From contig NZ_RBXJ01000003.1 in the NCBI RefSeq assembly GCF_003635115.1, forward strand, positions 73,324 through 137,323: a stretch of DNA of 64,000 nt. The letters run 5' to 3'. Both the position numbers and the translations under genes were made by a program. The stretch is from Microbacterium sp. AG1240 (lineage in GTDB: Bacteria > Actinomycetota > Actinomycetes > Actinomycetales > Microbacteriaceae). A model generated the notes under the pieces. The model did not search any database. It was not told the DNA's origin and saw only the letters and a list, made by a program, of their open reading frames with translations. Of this stretch, positions 24,186 to 33,188 are shown piece after piece (positions within the stretch are counted from its first letter, which is position 1; the number at the start of each line of letters is the position of its first letter).

Positions 24186-25307
24186 GTGAACCACGAGCTC
24201 GGGGGGACTGCGGCGCCGGCGGCCCCCGGCGGCACGCCTTCCGCTTCCTCCGCCCCGCCGATGCCCGAGCGGCGCCCTCGGCGCCTGGGGCTGGAGCTCG
24301 GAGTGATCGGCGTCGTGGCGGTTCTCCTGTTCGCCGCTCTGGCAGCCGGCGGCGTGACGCTCTACCGCGAGCTCTACAGCCCGACGGCGTTCGTGCTTCG
24401 CTACCTCGACCTCCTCTCGGACGGACGAGCCGCCGACGCGCTCGCCGTGCCCGGGGTCGCCCTCGACGCAGCCGGCCTCGAAGCGGAGGGGCTGTCGGCC
24501 ACGGCGTCGAACGCGCTCCTGCGAAGCGCCGCCCTGTCGTCGCTGACGGATGTGGTCGGGGTGTCGGAGGAGGCCTCCGGCGACAGCACCCGCGTGACGG
24601 TCGAGTACGTCGCGGGCGGGCACCGCGGCACGTCGACGTTCGAGGTCGCGCAGGACGGGTGGATCGGGGTCGTGCCGAGCTGGACCTTCGCGAAGAGTCC
24701 GCTCGCCGTCATGGATCTCGTCGTCACGGGGTCGATGCGCTTCGCCGTGAACGGCTTCGAGGTCGACAAGCGTCAGGTCTCGGCGAACGGCGTCGATGCC
24801 GACCCGCTGGCCGCCGTGCCCCTGCTGGTGTTCTCGCCCGGCATCTACTCCGTCGACGTCGACACGCAGATCTCGACCACCCCCGGTGTCGCCGTGCTGG
24901 CAGACCTCCCCACGGCCGGTATCCCCGTTCGCATCCAGGCCGAGGCGACGACCGAGTTCGTCGACGTCGTGCAGCAGCGGGTCGAAGAGTTCCTCGCTGA
25001 CTGCGCGACCCAGCAGGTGCTGCAACCGACCGGTTGCCCGTTCGGGCTCACGGTGCAGAATCGCATCATCAGCCTTCCGGCGTGGTCGATCGTGCAGCAC
25101 CCCGCCATCTCGGTGACCCCCGACGGCGCCGGCTGGAGCATCGCCCAGGCCGATGCCGTGGCCCGCGTGGAGGTGCAGATCCGCTCGCTCTACGACGGAT
25201 CGGTGCGCACGGTTTCCGAGGACGTCCCGTTCGTCATCAACGGTTCGGTCGAGGTGCTCCCCGACGGCACCGCATCGATCAAGGTCGGCGGCAACCGCAC
25301 GTCGTAG
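24186..25307 (+). CDS. Hypothetical single-pass membrane protein
   Basis: 373 residues. A Pro/Ala-rich cytoplasmic tail of about 35 residues is followed by one hydrophobic segment (about 38-60, 'LGVIGVVAVLLFAALAAGG') and a large extracytoplasmic part of beta-rich character, with two cysteines in 'LADCATQQVLQPTGCPFG' that may form a disulfide. Repeated N-terminal topology suggests a type II membrane protein. No family recognised. GTG start chosen from the -10 placement. Confidence 0.75.
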   Translation: MNHELGGTAAPAAPGGTPSASSAPPMPERRPRRLGLELGVIGVVAVLLFAALAAGGVTLYRELYSPTAFVLRYLDLLSDGRAADALAVPGVALDAAGLEAEGLSATASNALLRSAALSSLTDVVGVSEEASGDSTRVTVEYVAGGHRGTSTFEVAQDGWIGVVPSWTFAKSPLAVMDLVVTGSMRFAVNGFEVDKRQVSANGVDADPLAAVPLLVFSPGIYSVDVDTQISTTPGVAVLADLPTAGIPVRIQAEATTEFVDVVQQRVEEFLADCATQQVLQPTGCPFGLTVQNRIISLPAWSIVQHPAISVTPDGAGWSIAQADAVARVEVQIRSLYDGSVRTVSEDVPFVINGSVEVLPDGTASIKVGGNRTS

Positions 25308-25320
25308 ACCGGTCGAGCGG

Positions 25321-27357
25321 TCAGCGCGCGGCGCGGGAATCCCGCTCGGCGAGAGCGGCGAGCTGCGCGTTGTACTCGTCGAGCTCGGGGTCGCCGGCGC
25401 GGTCGACCTGCCGATCGCGTCGGCGCTGCATCCGCTCGTCCGATCGGCTCCACTGGATCGCGACCGCGATCGCGAGGATCAGCGTGGGGATCTCGCCCAC
25501 CGACCACGCGACGCCGCCGCCGAGGTACTGGTCCTCGAGAGGCGACACACCCCACGTGCGACCCATGGATCCGAACCACTCGGCGACGAACAGGCCGGTC
25601 TGCATCATGATCGCGATGCCGAAGAAGGCGTGCATGGCCATGACCGCAATGAGCACCAGCAGGCGCATCGCGTAGGGCAGTCGGTACGGCACCGGGTCGA
25701 TCCCGATGAGCGACAGCACGAAGAGGTACCCCGTGATGAGGAAGTGCGCCACCATCCACTCGTGACCGATGTGGTCGTACAGCGACCACCGGAACAGGTC
25801 GCTGTAGTAGAAGGCCCAGAGCGATCCGATGAACAGCCCGGCGGCGACGTAGGGATTCGTGAGCACCTTCGACACCGGGCTGTGAACGGCCCAGAGGATC
25901 CACTCGCGCCCGCCACGTGTACCGTCGTCACGCTTGCGGATCGCCCGCGCCGCCAAGGTCACGGGAGCCCCGAGCACGAGCAGGAGCGGGATCGCCATGC
26001 TCAGCAGCATGTGACCGATCATGTGCATGCTGAACAGGTAGTCCTGGTAGGCGTTGATCGGCCCCGCGGTGACCCAGAGCAGCAGCAGCAGGCCCGCGAC
26101 CCACGAGACGGTGCGGTGGATCGGCCACGCGTCACCGCGGCGCCGCAGGCGGATGACGCCCGCCAGGTAGAAGAAGAGGCCGAACCCGACGGCGAACGCC
26201 CAGAGCAGGTCGACGTCGATCGACGTGAGCCAGGCGTTGAGATCGAGCTCGGGCGGGAGAGGCGCCCCGGTGAGCACCTCTGCGGGTGTCTGGACGACCG
26301 GGATGGCATCGCCCGGGGTGGGCGTGCGGGCCAGGGCCGCGGCCACGCCGCTGGCGAGGCCCATGAAACCGAGTTCGAGGGCGATGAGGCCCCAGAACCG
26401 GCGGGATGCCCCGCTGTCGGGCATGCGGGAGATCAGGCGCACGCGGTACCACGCACCGAGGGCTCCCATCCCGAGGAGCGCGACCACCTTAACGATGACG
26501 AGGATCCCGTAGGGCGAGCCGAGCTGCTCCCATCCCCCGAGGCCGATCGAGGCGCGCACGGTGCCCGAGATCGCCACGACGACGAAGGCGATGAGCGCGA
26601 GGCTCGAGTACCGCAGCAGGACGTCTTTCAGCGCGCCCTTGTCGAGCACGGGACGCACGACCACGAGCAGGACGAGGCCGCCCAGCCAGACCGCCGCCGC
26701 GAGGATGTGCAGCACGAGCGCCGTCACGGCGAGCGTGTGGTTGGCCTCTTCACCCGCGTGGCCCTGGGTTCCCATCGGTACGAGCGCCACGACCGCGAGG
26801 AGGGCGACGAACAGGGTGGGCGTCCACGAGCGGACGGCGAAGGTGAGCACGGTCAGCACCGCGCCGGCGATCGTGGTGATGAGCCACGCGCGGCCCAGTT
26901 CGACCTCGACGAGGAACCGGCCCAGCTGCTGGCCGAACACGGCGTCGGCGCTGGGCACGGCGTTCATCGTGTTGACGAACGTGAGGAACCCGGTCGCCGC
27001 GGAGGCGAGGGTGAAGATCGCCGCGCTGATGGAGGCGGTGTCGAGGGCGGTGTCGAAACCGCGCTGGCCCGCCGGCAGTGCCCAGAGGGCGAGGACGAGC
27101 GAGCCGAGCATTCCCGCCGCGGCGAGGTTGACGACCAGCTTCGCGGCGGGAAGCCCCCAGCGCACGACCGGGCCGGCATCTCCGATGAGCAGCGGCGCGG
27201 CGCCACCGCCGTAGGCGAGCCCCGCGACGAGAGCGACGGCCGAGACGACGACGAGGATCGCCAGACCCGCCACGCGGAGCGTGCGGGCCGACGACGTCGG
27301 CGGTGCCGACGTTCCGCGCGGCGCGGTGGTGCCGCGAGGAGTGGTCATGGTCATCAT
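25321..27357 (-). CDS. CopD-CtaG fusion: copper resistance/cytochrome c oxidase assembly membrane protein
   Basis: 678 residues, polytopic. The N-terminal half (to about 360) has CopD-like membrane helices with 'GHAGEEANHTLAVTALVLHI' histidines; the C-terminal half is the caa3-oxidase CtaG domain with 'HMIGHMLLSMAIPLLLVLGA' and 'YDHIGHEWMVAHFLITGY' His motifs. Both halves handle copper at the membrane. This fusion is common in actinobacteria. An ATG at 27354 lies 6 nt after TAAGCT (27366-27361) and may be the true, leaderless start. Confidence 0.9.
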   Translation of the reverse strand: MMTMTTPRGTTAPRGTSAPPTSSARTLRVAGLAILVVVSAVALVAGLAYGGGAAPLLIGDAGPVVRWGLPAAKLVVNLAAAGMLGSLVLALWALPAGQRGFDTALDTASISAAIFTLASAATGFLTFVNTMNAVPSADAVFGQQLGRFLVEVELGRAWLITTIAGAVLTVLTFAVRSWTPTLFVALLAVVALVPMGTQGHAGEEANHTLAVTALVLHILAAAVWLGGLVLLVVVRPVLDKGALKDVLLRYSSLALIAFVVVAISGTVRASIGLGGWEQLGSPYGILVIVKVVALLGMGALGAWYRVRLISRMPDSGASRRFWGLIALELGFMGLASGVAAALARTPTPGDAIPVVQTPAEVLTGAPLPPELDLNAWLTSIDVDLLWAFAVGFGLFFYLAGVIRLRRRGDAWPIHRTVSWVAGLLLLLWVTAGPINAYQDYLFSMHMIGHMLLSMAIPLLLVLGAPVTLAARAIRKRDDGTRGGREWILWAVHSPVSKVLTNPYVAAGLFIGSLWAFYYSDLFRWSLYDHIGHEWMVAHFLITGYLFVLSLIGIDPVPYRLPYAMRLLVLIAVMAMHAFFGIAIMMQTGLFVAEWFGSMGRTWGVSPLEDQYLGGGVAWSVGEIPTLILAIAVAIQWSRSDERMQRRRDRQVDRAGDPELDEYNAQLAALAERDSRAAR

Positions 27358-27407
27358 GCAAGCTTATTCGCGCCGGAACCCGACCGAGCCGGAAGTAGCG
27401 GACACAG

Positions 27408-27439
27408 CAGAGGGGGGATGCCGAAGCATCCCCCCTCTG
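27408..27439 (-). terminator. Strong hairpin terminator after the HU gene
   Basis: Perfect 14-bp stem, 27408-27421 with 27426-27439, closed by a CGAA tetraloop. It lies between the HU stop (27483) and the CopD-CtaG start. No U-tract follows on the minus strand. Confidence 0.65.
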
Positions 27440-27482
27440 GAGCGCTGAGGCCGCGCTATCGCGCGGCGAGCGTCACGTCGTC

Positions 27483-27770
27483 TTACTTGACGGCAGCCTT
27501 CAGCTTCGAGCCGGCGGTGACCTTGACGCGCTTGCCCGCGGGGATCTTGATCTCTTCGCCGGTCTGGGGGTTGCGGCCCGTACGCGCCGACGTCTCGACC
27601 TGCTCGAAGGCGATCCAGCCGGGGATCGAGACCTTGCTGCCCTTGGCGACCGCCTCGGAGACGGTGGAGAAGAGGGAGTCGAGCACGCCCGACACGGCGG
27701 ACTGGCTCTGGCCGGTGGCGCTCGCGATGCTCGCGACGAGTTCGGTCTTGGTGATGGACTTGTCAGCCAT
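27483..27770 (-). CDS. hup: HU-family DNA-binding protein
   Basis: 95 residues, the standard HU length, with 'MADKSITKTELVASIASATG' at the start, the dimer core 'VSIPGWIAFEQVE' and the DNA-clamp arm 'ARTGRNPQTGEEIKIPAGKR'. It lacks the lysine-rich tail found in mycobacterial HupB. A strong ribosome-binding site (ggaggac) precedes the ATG at 27770. It compacts DNA and is expected to be highly expressed. Confidence 0.95.
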   Translation of the reverse strand: MADKSITKTELVASIASATGQSQSAVSGVLDSLFSTVSEAVAKGSKVSIPGWIAFEQVETSARTGRNPQTGEEIKIPAGKRVKVTAGSKLKAAVK

Positions 27771-28069
27771 GGGGGTTGTCCTCCAAGGCGGCAGACGCCG
27801 CCCCTTATTTCTTCGGACGGAGGCGGAATGCCTCCGGGTGGTCGGATCGACCGCCTCGAATGTATCAACGATCGCGGTGAGAACCGCGTATTTCCGGGGC
27901 TCGTGACGCATTCGGACGCCGTGTCGCGGGGCTGGTGTGACGGATGGGGCTGTTGGGGCTCGGTTCGGACCCACCCGAGCATCGCCGACAGCAACGCGGA
28001 AGGGCGGGACCCCCGTGAGGAGATCCCGCCCTTTCAGAGGTTCAGTCGTTCACTGAGCCCCTCGAAGTG
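27771..28069 (-). other. Leader of the HU gene and 3' region of the ribosomal operon
   Basis: 299 nt without a gene. A 6-bp hairpin (27819-27824 with 27830-27835, GGAGGC/GCCTCC) lies about 50 nt before the HU start, in its untranslated leader. The far end holds the terminator of the L28-L33-S14 operon (28000-28033). No clear HU promoter was recognised. Confidence 0.4.
28000..28033 (-). terminator. Terminator of the L28-L33-S14 operon
   Basis: Perfect 10-bp stem AAGGGCGGGA (28000-28009) with TCCCGCCCTT (28024-28033) and a 14-nt loop, 37 nt after the S14 stop. Confidence 0.65.
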
Positions 28070-28375
28070 TTACCAGCTCGACTTGGTCACGCCGGGCAGT
28101 TCGCCCCGGTGAGCCATGTCGCGGAAGCGCACACGCGAGATGCCGAACTTCGTCAGCACACCGCGGGGGCGGCCGTCGATGACGTCGCGGCTGCGCACGC
28201 GGGCCGGCGACGCGTTGCGGGGCAGCTTCTGGAGGCCCACGCGAGCGGCTTCACGCTGCTCGTCGGTGGAGGTCGGGTCGACCAGAGCCTTCTTCAGCTC
28301 GGCACGCTTCGTGGCCCAGCGGGCGACGATGACCTTGCGCTGCTCATTGCGCGCGATCTTGCTCTTCTTTGCCAT
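28070..28375 (-). CDS. rpsN: 30S ribosomal protein S14, cysteine-free (zinc-independent) form
   Basis: 101 residues, the long S14 type, '[20 protein letters not shown]' to '[21 protein letters not shown]'. There is no Cys-x2-Cys zinc knuckle, so this is the C-minus form. The start lies 2 nt after the L33 stop. In many actinobacteria this form is the zinc-starvation substitute; here no Zur box is visible in front of the operon. Confidence 0.95.
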   Translation of the reverse strand: MAKKSKIARNEQRKVIVARWATKRAELKKALVDPTSTDEQREAARVGLQKLPRNASPARVRSRDVIDGRPRGVLTKFGISRVRFRDMAHRGELPGVTKSSW

Positions 28376-28377
28376 GT

Positions 28378-28548
28378 TTAGCGCTCCTCTCGGAAGTCGA
28401 CGTGCTTGCGGACCACGGGGTCGTACTTCTTCAGCACGATGCGGTCGGGGTTGTTGCGGCGGTTCTTGCGCGTCACGTAGGTGTACCCCGTGCCGGCGGT
28501 CGAACGCAGCTTGATGATCGGACGAACGTCCTGTGCTTTCTTAGCCAT
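28378..28548 (-). CDS. rpmG: 50S ribosomal protein L33, cysteine-free form
   Basis: 56 residues, '[19 protein letters not shown]' and '[14 protein letters not shown]', typical L33 without the four zinc cysteines. Its ATG overlaps the L28 stop by one base and S14 follows 2 nt later. Confidence 0.95.
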   Translation of the reverse strand: MAKKAQDVRPIIKLRSTAGTGYTYVTRKNRRNNPDRIVLKKYDPVVRKHVDFREER

Positions 28549-28784
28549 CAGAGCTTCACACCCCTTGCGAGCATGTCTTTGACGACTGCCTCGATGCCAC
28601 GAGCATCAATGACCTTGATGCCCTTCGCGGACACGTTGATCGTGATCTTGCGACCGAGCGACGGAACGAGATAGGTCTTGCGCTGCACGTTCGGGTCGAA
28701 GCGGCGCTTCGTCCGGCGGTGCGAGTGCGAGATGTTGTGACCGAAGCCGGGAACAGCGCCGGTCACCTGGCACACTGCTGCCAT
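28548..28784 (-). CDS. rpmB: 50S ribosomal protein L28, zinc-independent form
   Basis: 78 residues, '[20 protein letters not shown]' and '[20 protein letters not shown]'. A single cysteine remains, so no zinc ribbon can form. The ATG at 28784 follows a ribosome-binding site (aaggagaa); the frame stays open upstream but without family similarity. First gene of the operon; TAGACT at 28930-28925 may be its -10, giving a leader of about 135 nt with a hairpin GGCACCG/CGGTGTC-like repeat. Confidence 0.94.
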   Translation of the reverse strand: MAAVCQVTGAVPGFGHNISHSHRRTKRRFDPNVQRKTYLVPSLGRKITINVSAKGIKVIDARGIEAVVKDMLARGVKL

Positions 28785-28922
28785 AGTGATTCTCCTTAGT
28801 ACCGTGACACCGGACGGTGCCACCCAAGATCCCTTGTCTGCACCCCGCTCGCGCGCAGCCGCGACGGCCGTTCGATGAGGGAGGGGTGCGTACTGCGTGC
28901 TGGAGTGCGCGCAGACGAGGAG

Positions 28923-30179
28923 TCAGTCTAGCACGGTCGGCGCGTCGGCCCTGCGGGGGCCGGATGCTGCGATATGGGCGACGCGCGTTCGTTCGGTCGG
29001 AACCCGTAACAGCTGCCGCACGACCCACACCAGCAGCACGACGAGCATGACGTTGCGCGCGGTGAGCACGAGCACGCCGATCGGGTTGGCGACACGCACG
29101 AGGTCGAAGACGAGCGGATACACGCCCTGCGTGAGGAAGGCCGTGATGGCGGCGTACTGGAGCCCGCGCCGGATGCCGTGGCGGTCGACGATGGCCCAGA
29201 GGACGAAGGGCGCGATGATCCACGCCACGAACTGGGGCGAGCCGACCTTGTTGAAGACGATGAGAACGAGCACGAGCGTGAGGGTCAGCGGGGGGAGGAG
29301 GCGCAGCATCCGTGCCCCGGCGCGCGCCTTGAGCACTCCCACGACGCAGACGGCGGCGACCGCGACCGCCATGAGGGGTGTCAGAAGCGCGGCCATGGTG
29401 TCGACGCCCGGACCGTAGACGGCGAACGTGATGATCTCGTCGTCGAAGGCCACCTTCGCCCCGTTGACGCCGAAGACGGCGAGCCACACGAAGGGGGTCG
29501 CCGCCGTGCTCTCCATCTGCAGGCCGCGGCCGACCTGGGCCGTGATGAATCCGGTGAGGTTCCCTGCGCCGCCGAGCGCGACGACCACGAGCACCACGGC
29601 CGCGGCGGTGGCCCCGGCCGAGGCCACGACCACCCACCAGCGCTTGCGCGCGGCGATCGTCAGGGCGAGCACCACGGCGGCCGGCCAGATCTTGATCCAG
29701 GCGCCGATGGTGAGGATGGCGGAGGAGACGGCGGGGTGGCGGATGGCGAGGAGCAGGGCGACGATCGCGAGGGGCACCGTGATCGCATCGATGCGGTACA
29801 TGCCGATCGGACCGAGGAGGACGAAGAGCACGAGCCAGACGCGGGCTCCCGTCATGCGGGCCCGGGAGCGCCCTCGGCCCACGAGGAAGGCGAATGCCGC
29901 CGCATCGAGCACGCAGACGAGCACGGCCCAGCCGAACGTGTACCCGGCCATCCACGAGAACAGGTGCGCGGCCAGCATCGGCACGAGCGCCACCTGCGGG
30001 TAGACCCACTGCTCGGTGATGCCGACGATGCCGCCGCCGCCCAGGGCCTGGTTCGACCACGGCTCGTAGACGTTGTAGACGTCGCCCATGGGCTGGCTCC
30101 ACAGCAGGAACCCCAGCGCCACGACGAGCGCATGAGCGCCCAGGAACCACAACCAGATATTCCGAAGTTCTCGCGACAC
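28923..30179 (-). CDS. GT87-like polytopic membrane mannosyltransferase
   Basis: 418 residues with about ten membrane helices. 'GDVYNVYEPWSNQAL' after the first helix carries the acidic loop expected of GT-C polyprenyl-phosphate-dependent transferases; 'GAWIKIWPAAVVLALTIAARKRWW' is typical of the GT87 (DUF2029) group, which adds mannose to lipid-linked glycans. The GTG at 30179 lies 8 nt after TAGGTT (30193-30188) and gives 'VSRELRNIWLW', a normal N-terminus; a longer frame to 30227 is possible. Confidence 0.75.
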   Translation of the reverse strand: MSRELRNIWLWFLGAHALVVALGFLLWSQPMGDVYNVYEPWSNQALGGGGIVGITEQWVYPQVALVPMLAAHLFSWMAGYTFGWAVLVCVLDAAAFAFLVGRGRSRARMTGARVWLVLFVLLGPIGMYRIDAITVPLAIVALLLAIRHPAVSSAILTIGAWIKIWPAAVVLALTIAARKRWWVVVASAGATAAAVVLVVVALGGAGNLTGFITAQVGRGLQMESTAATPFVWLAVFGVNGAKVAFDDEIITFAVYGPGVDTMAALLTPLMAVAVAAVCVVGVLKARAGARMLRLLPPLTLTLVLVLIVFNKVGSPQFVAWIIAPFVLWAIVDRHGIRRGLQYAAITAFLTQGVYPLVFDLVRVANPIGVLVLTARNVMLVVLLVWVVRQLLRVPTERTRVAHIAASGPRRADAPTVLD

Positions 30180-30332
30180 GAGAAGCCAACCTATCCGAGC
30201 GACCTGAACGCCCACCTCCGCCGCCATGACCGCGAGACCCGTCCCGCGCGGCGAGACCCCGACATTCCGCCCAGGTCTCGTCGCGCAGAAGCGGTCTCGC
30301 GGTCAGGGTCAGGGGTCAGGGTCGGGGCGGGG

Positions 30333-31004
30333 TCAGGCGTCGCGCGCGCCACGGCCCCAGCGGAACGCGGAGACGGTGGGGTCGCCGGCGATCCAGAACC
30401 GCCACGGGAACGCCTCGGTGCCCGCGATGCCGGCCACGCCCACCCTCGGGCCGGTGACGACGGTCGCGAGCGGCTGCTCCCGCACCGACAGCGATGCGAC
30501 GGCGCCCGCCCTCTCGGCCGGCACGATCGCGTCGATGCCGTCGTGGATCGGATGCTTCAGCCCGACCGCGTCGCCCAGACGTCCCGGTCCGCTGGCGAGC
30601 TCCCTCGGCGAGCGCACGACGCCGCGGCGTTCGAGCCGGCGGCGGGTCGCCGCATCCGCCCCCGCGACGATCTCTCCGGCGCGCAGCAGGATTCCTCCGG
30701 CCACGCCCTCCGGTCCGCAGACGACGTTCACGCACGAGTGGATGCCGTGGCTGAGGTAGACGTACAGATGCCCGGGCTCGCCCCACATGGTCGCGTTGCG
30801 GGGGGTCTGACCCATGCGGGCGTGCGAGCCGGGATCGGCGACGGGGCCCGTGCCGAGGCCGTGGTACGCCTCGACCTCCGTGAGCCGCACCGCGACCCGC
30901 TCGCCCGCGATCACGGTCTCGAGCACCCCGCCGAGCAGGCGCGGGGCGACCTCGGCGGGGAGGCCGTCGAGGTCGGAGCGGCGCGCCGGGCGAAGCGCGC
31001 TCAC
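30333..31004 (-). CDS. mpg: DNA-3-methyladenine glycosylase (AAG/MPG type)
   Basis: 223 residues. 'LTEVEAYHG' contains the catalytic Glu; 'GHLYVYLSHGIHSCVNVV' and 'SGPGRLGDAVGL' are other family signatures. It removes alkylated purines from DNA. The GTG start overlaps the stop of the propeller-like gene (GTGA), so it is the last gene of the zinc operon, an unusual place for a repair enzyme. Confidence 0.92.
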   Translation of the reverse strand: MSALRPARRSDLDGLPAEVAPRLLGGVLETVIAGERVAVRLTEVEAYHGLGTGPVADPGSHARMGQTPRNATMWGEPGHLYVYLSHGIHSCVNVVCGPEGVAGGILLRAGEIVAGADAATRRRLERRGVVRSPRELASGPGRLGDAVGLKHPIHDGIDAIVPAERAGAVASLSVREQPLATVVTGPRVGVAGIAGTEAFPWRFWIAGDPTVSAFRWGRGARDA

Positions 31005-32416
31005 GCCGGCGGCACCTGGCACCACGACAGGCCGAAGCCGTCGAGCACCGAGACCTCGGTGCCGGTGTCGATCTCGACGACGTGCGTCTGCAGGCGCGTG
31101 GGCAGCGGCAGCAGGTAGCGGTCGTAGGGGTTGCTCGCGGCGCTCGGCGCGACGAGCACGGCGGCGTACCGTCCGCTCGCCGACACGCAGGTCTGCAGCA
31201 CCGAGTCGGAGGCCGATGCGTCGAGCAGCACGGTGGCTGTGCCGTCGTCGGTCACGCGCGCCACGACGGTCGAGACGAACGCACCGTCGTCCGACAGCTC
31301 GGCGTAGGTGCGGATCGTGCCCGCGCCCTCACCCGGCATCGGGGTGACCGCGCCCAGCGACCCGATCGCCGTCGTCGGCTCCACCAGGGGCTGCTCGCTG
31401 CCGTCGGTGAGGTCGACCACGCGCATGCCCTCCAACCCCTCGACGACGGCCTGCGACGAGCCGCGCGCGATGCCGTCGATCGACAGAGCGTTGCCGAGCG
31501 GAGCGGCGTTCGCCCCGTCGGCGCCCGAGAGCAGCAGCCGACTGTCGAACGTGAGCACGAGGATGCTGTCGGTATCGGGCACGAAGCGCCACTCCGCCAC
31601 GCGGACGTCGCCGCCGAGGTCGACCTCCTGCGGAGGGGCGTCGGCCGCACCGGTCGCGACCGAGGTCGTGAACAGGACCGCCTCACGACCTCCGCCGGCA
31701 CCGAGGTCGGCGTCGGAGAAGGTGAAGCCGATGGTCTCGCCGCGGTCTGCGCTCTGCAGATTCGACACGAAGCCGTCGCCGGGCAGCTCGAGCTCCCGCG
31801 GATCTTGGCCGTCCGAACCGGTGACGAGGATCGCGGGCCGGTCGTCGTCGGTGCGCACCGACACCACGAGGTGGGTGGCGGTGGCGCGGTAGTCCTCGAT
31901 GTGCGGATGGGTGAACACGGGCACCGCGTCGCCGCCCAACCCCGTGCGATAGATGGTGTCGCCGTCGTCGCCGCGCTGCAGGAGGTAGGGCTGCAGCGCG
32001 GGTGTGCGGAAGGTCGTCGTCAGGGTGGACGCCGGTCCGACTCCGCGACCTGAGGCATCGGAGATCGTGACCGTGTAGTCGGTGTCGTCGCGCAGGGGCA
32101 GCGTGAAGCGCACCCCGACGCTGCGGCCGGAGGTGTCGACCGTGAACGGCGTCGCCGGATCCACGGTGACCTGCGCCGCATCCACGTCTTCCAGGGCCTG
32201 CGTCGTCTCGAGGATGACCCGCGAGCCGGAGGCGGCGACGGCGCCCGCGGGATCGACCTGCACCTTCGTCACCCGCGGGCCCTGCACGATGCCGATCGCC
32301 GCGCCCGCGGCGCCGACCAGCACGAGCACGCCCAGCACCGCGGCGAAGCCCGAGAGGAAGGCGCGGCTGCGACGTCGATGCCCCCGCGCGCGGCGAGACG
32401 GGGCCTCAGTACTCAT
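31001..32416 (-). CDS. Unknown membrane-anchored propeller-like protein
   Basis: 471 residues. A basic N-terminus and one membrane segment (about 19-45, 'FAAVLGVLVLVGAAGAAIG') are followed by an Ig-like stretch (about 50-115) and then repeated beta-rich units resembling blades of a propeller ('RPAILVTGSDGQDPRELELPG', 'IRTYAELSDDGAFVS'). It is probably extracytoplasmic. It contains two cysteines near the C-terminus. Start overlaps the upstream gene by 11 nt. Its place in a zinc operon suggests a role in metal handling, but nothing in the sequence proves it. Confidence 0.72.
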   Translation of the reverse strand: MSTEAPSRRARGHRRRSRAFLSGFAAVLGVLVLVGAAGAAIGIVQGPRVTKVQVDPAGAVAASGSRVILETTQALEDVDAAQVTVDPATPFTVDTSGRSVGVRFTLPLRDDTDYTVTISDASGRGVGPASTLTTTFRTPALQPYLLQRGDDGDTIYRTGLGGDAVPVFTHPHIEDYRATATHLVVSVRTDDDRPAILVTGSDGQDPRELELPGDGFVSNLQSADRGETIGFTFSDADLGAGGGREAVLFTTSVATGAADAPPQEVDLGGDVRVAEWRFVPDTDSILVLTFDSRLLLSGADGANAAPLGNALSIDGIARGSSQAVVEGLEGMRVVDLTDGSEQPLVEPTTAIGSLGAVTPMPGEGAGTIRTYAELSDDGAFVSTVVARVTDDGTATVLLDASASDSVLQTCVSASGRYAAVLVAPSAASNPYDRYLLPLPTRLQTHVVEIDTGTEVSVLDGFGLSWCQVPPA

Positions 32417-33188
32417 AGGGGTCCTGCGGCTCGTCGATCGCCACGACCTCGTCGGGGGTGATCTCGAGCGCACCGCTGCTGGTGGAGCGCACCGTGCCGG
32501 TGACCGTCACCCACTGGCCGGTATCGGGAACCGCGGCGGTCGAGGCGATCGGCAGCGTCGCCGGCTGCGCGTCGATGACGCAGTGCGTGATGACGAGCCG
32601 CGTGAGGTCGAACCCCGAGCCGTTGTCGCTGGGGGTGACGAACCCGGTGAGCGAGATCGCGTCGCCGTCGAACGTGTCGGGGTTCGTGGCGGTCGCGAAC
32701 ACGCTGGCCCACTCCCCGACCCCGAATTCGGCGGTGTCGCCCGACGACGCCAGCGTGATGACGTCGGCCCCGGCGAACAGCGGGGGCGCCCCGACGTCCC
32801 GTGACATCGCCAGCTCGGCCGACAGCGAGGCGGGCGGCGAGACGAGCATCGTCACGACGACACCCGAGGCGACGAGGCCACCGGCGAGGGCCACGGCGCC
32901 GACCGGGCGCGCGGTGGGGTGCGGATGCGGGGCGTCGCCCTCTTCCGCGTGCTCGTGCCCGTCGCCGTGGTCGTGACCGTGGTCTTCCTCGGCGCCGAGC
33001 GGGAGCGCGAAGCTCGCGACGGCTCCGACGAGGAGGAGCACCGCCATGCCCACGGCGAACCACGCCGAGTCGGGGTTGATGTACAGCGCCAGACGCCCGG
33101 TGGCCCAGAGGGCGATGGTCACCACGGCCAGGCAGGAGGCGAGGCCCACTCCGAGCCAGCGCGTGCCGACGAATCCCGCGTTACGCAC
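32406..33188 (-). CDS. TIGR03943-type membrane protein, partner of an ArsP-like permease
   Basis: 260 residues. Three or so hydrophobic segments (about 10-30, 42-62, 95-115) flank a His-rich cytoplasmic or extracytoplasmic loop ('EEDHGHDHGDGHEHAEEGD'), followed by the conserved C-terminal domain ('ISLTGFVTP', 'LTRLVITHCVIDAQP', 'WVTVTGTV'). The protein is always found with the permease type encoded next door. The His-rich loop and the operon point to zinc. Overlaps the permease by 8 nt. Confidence 0.85.
   Translation of the reverse strand: MRNAGFVGTRWLGVGLASCLAVVTIALWATGRLALYINPDSAWFAVGMAVLLLVGAVASFALPLGAEEDHGHDHGDGHEHAEEGDAPHPHPTARPVGAVALAGGLVASGVVVTMLVSPPASLSAELAMSRDVGAPPLFAGADVITLASSGDTAEFGVGEWASVFATATNPDTFDGDAISLTGFVTPSDNGSGFDLTRLVITHCVIDAQPATLPIASTAAVPDTGQWVTVTGTVRSTSSGALEITPDEVVAIDEPQDPYEY

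Noticed and set aside
25153..27906. 917-codon plus-strand ORF
   Set aside because: Antisense to the CopD-CtaG and HU genes, which carry unmistakable family motifs; the composition is that of a shadow frame.
28785..28990. Zur box upstream of L28
   Set aside because: No sequence of the form TGA-N-AA-N3-TT-N-TCA was seen, only a -10 and GC-rich leader.
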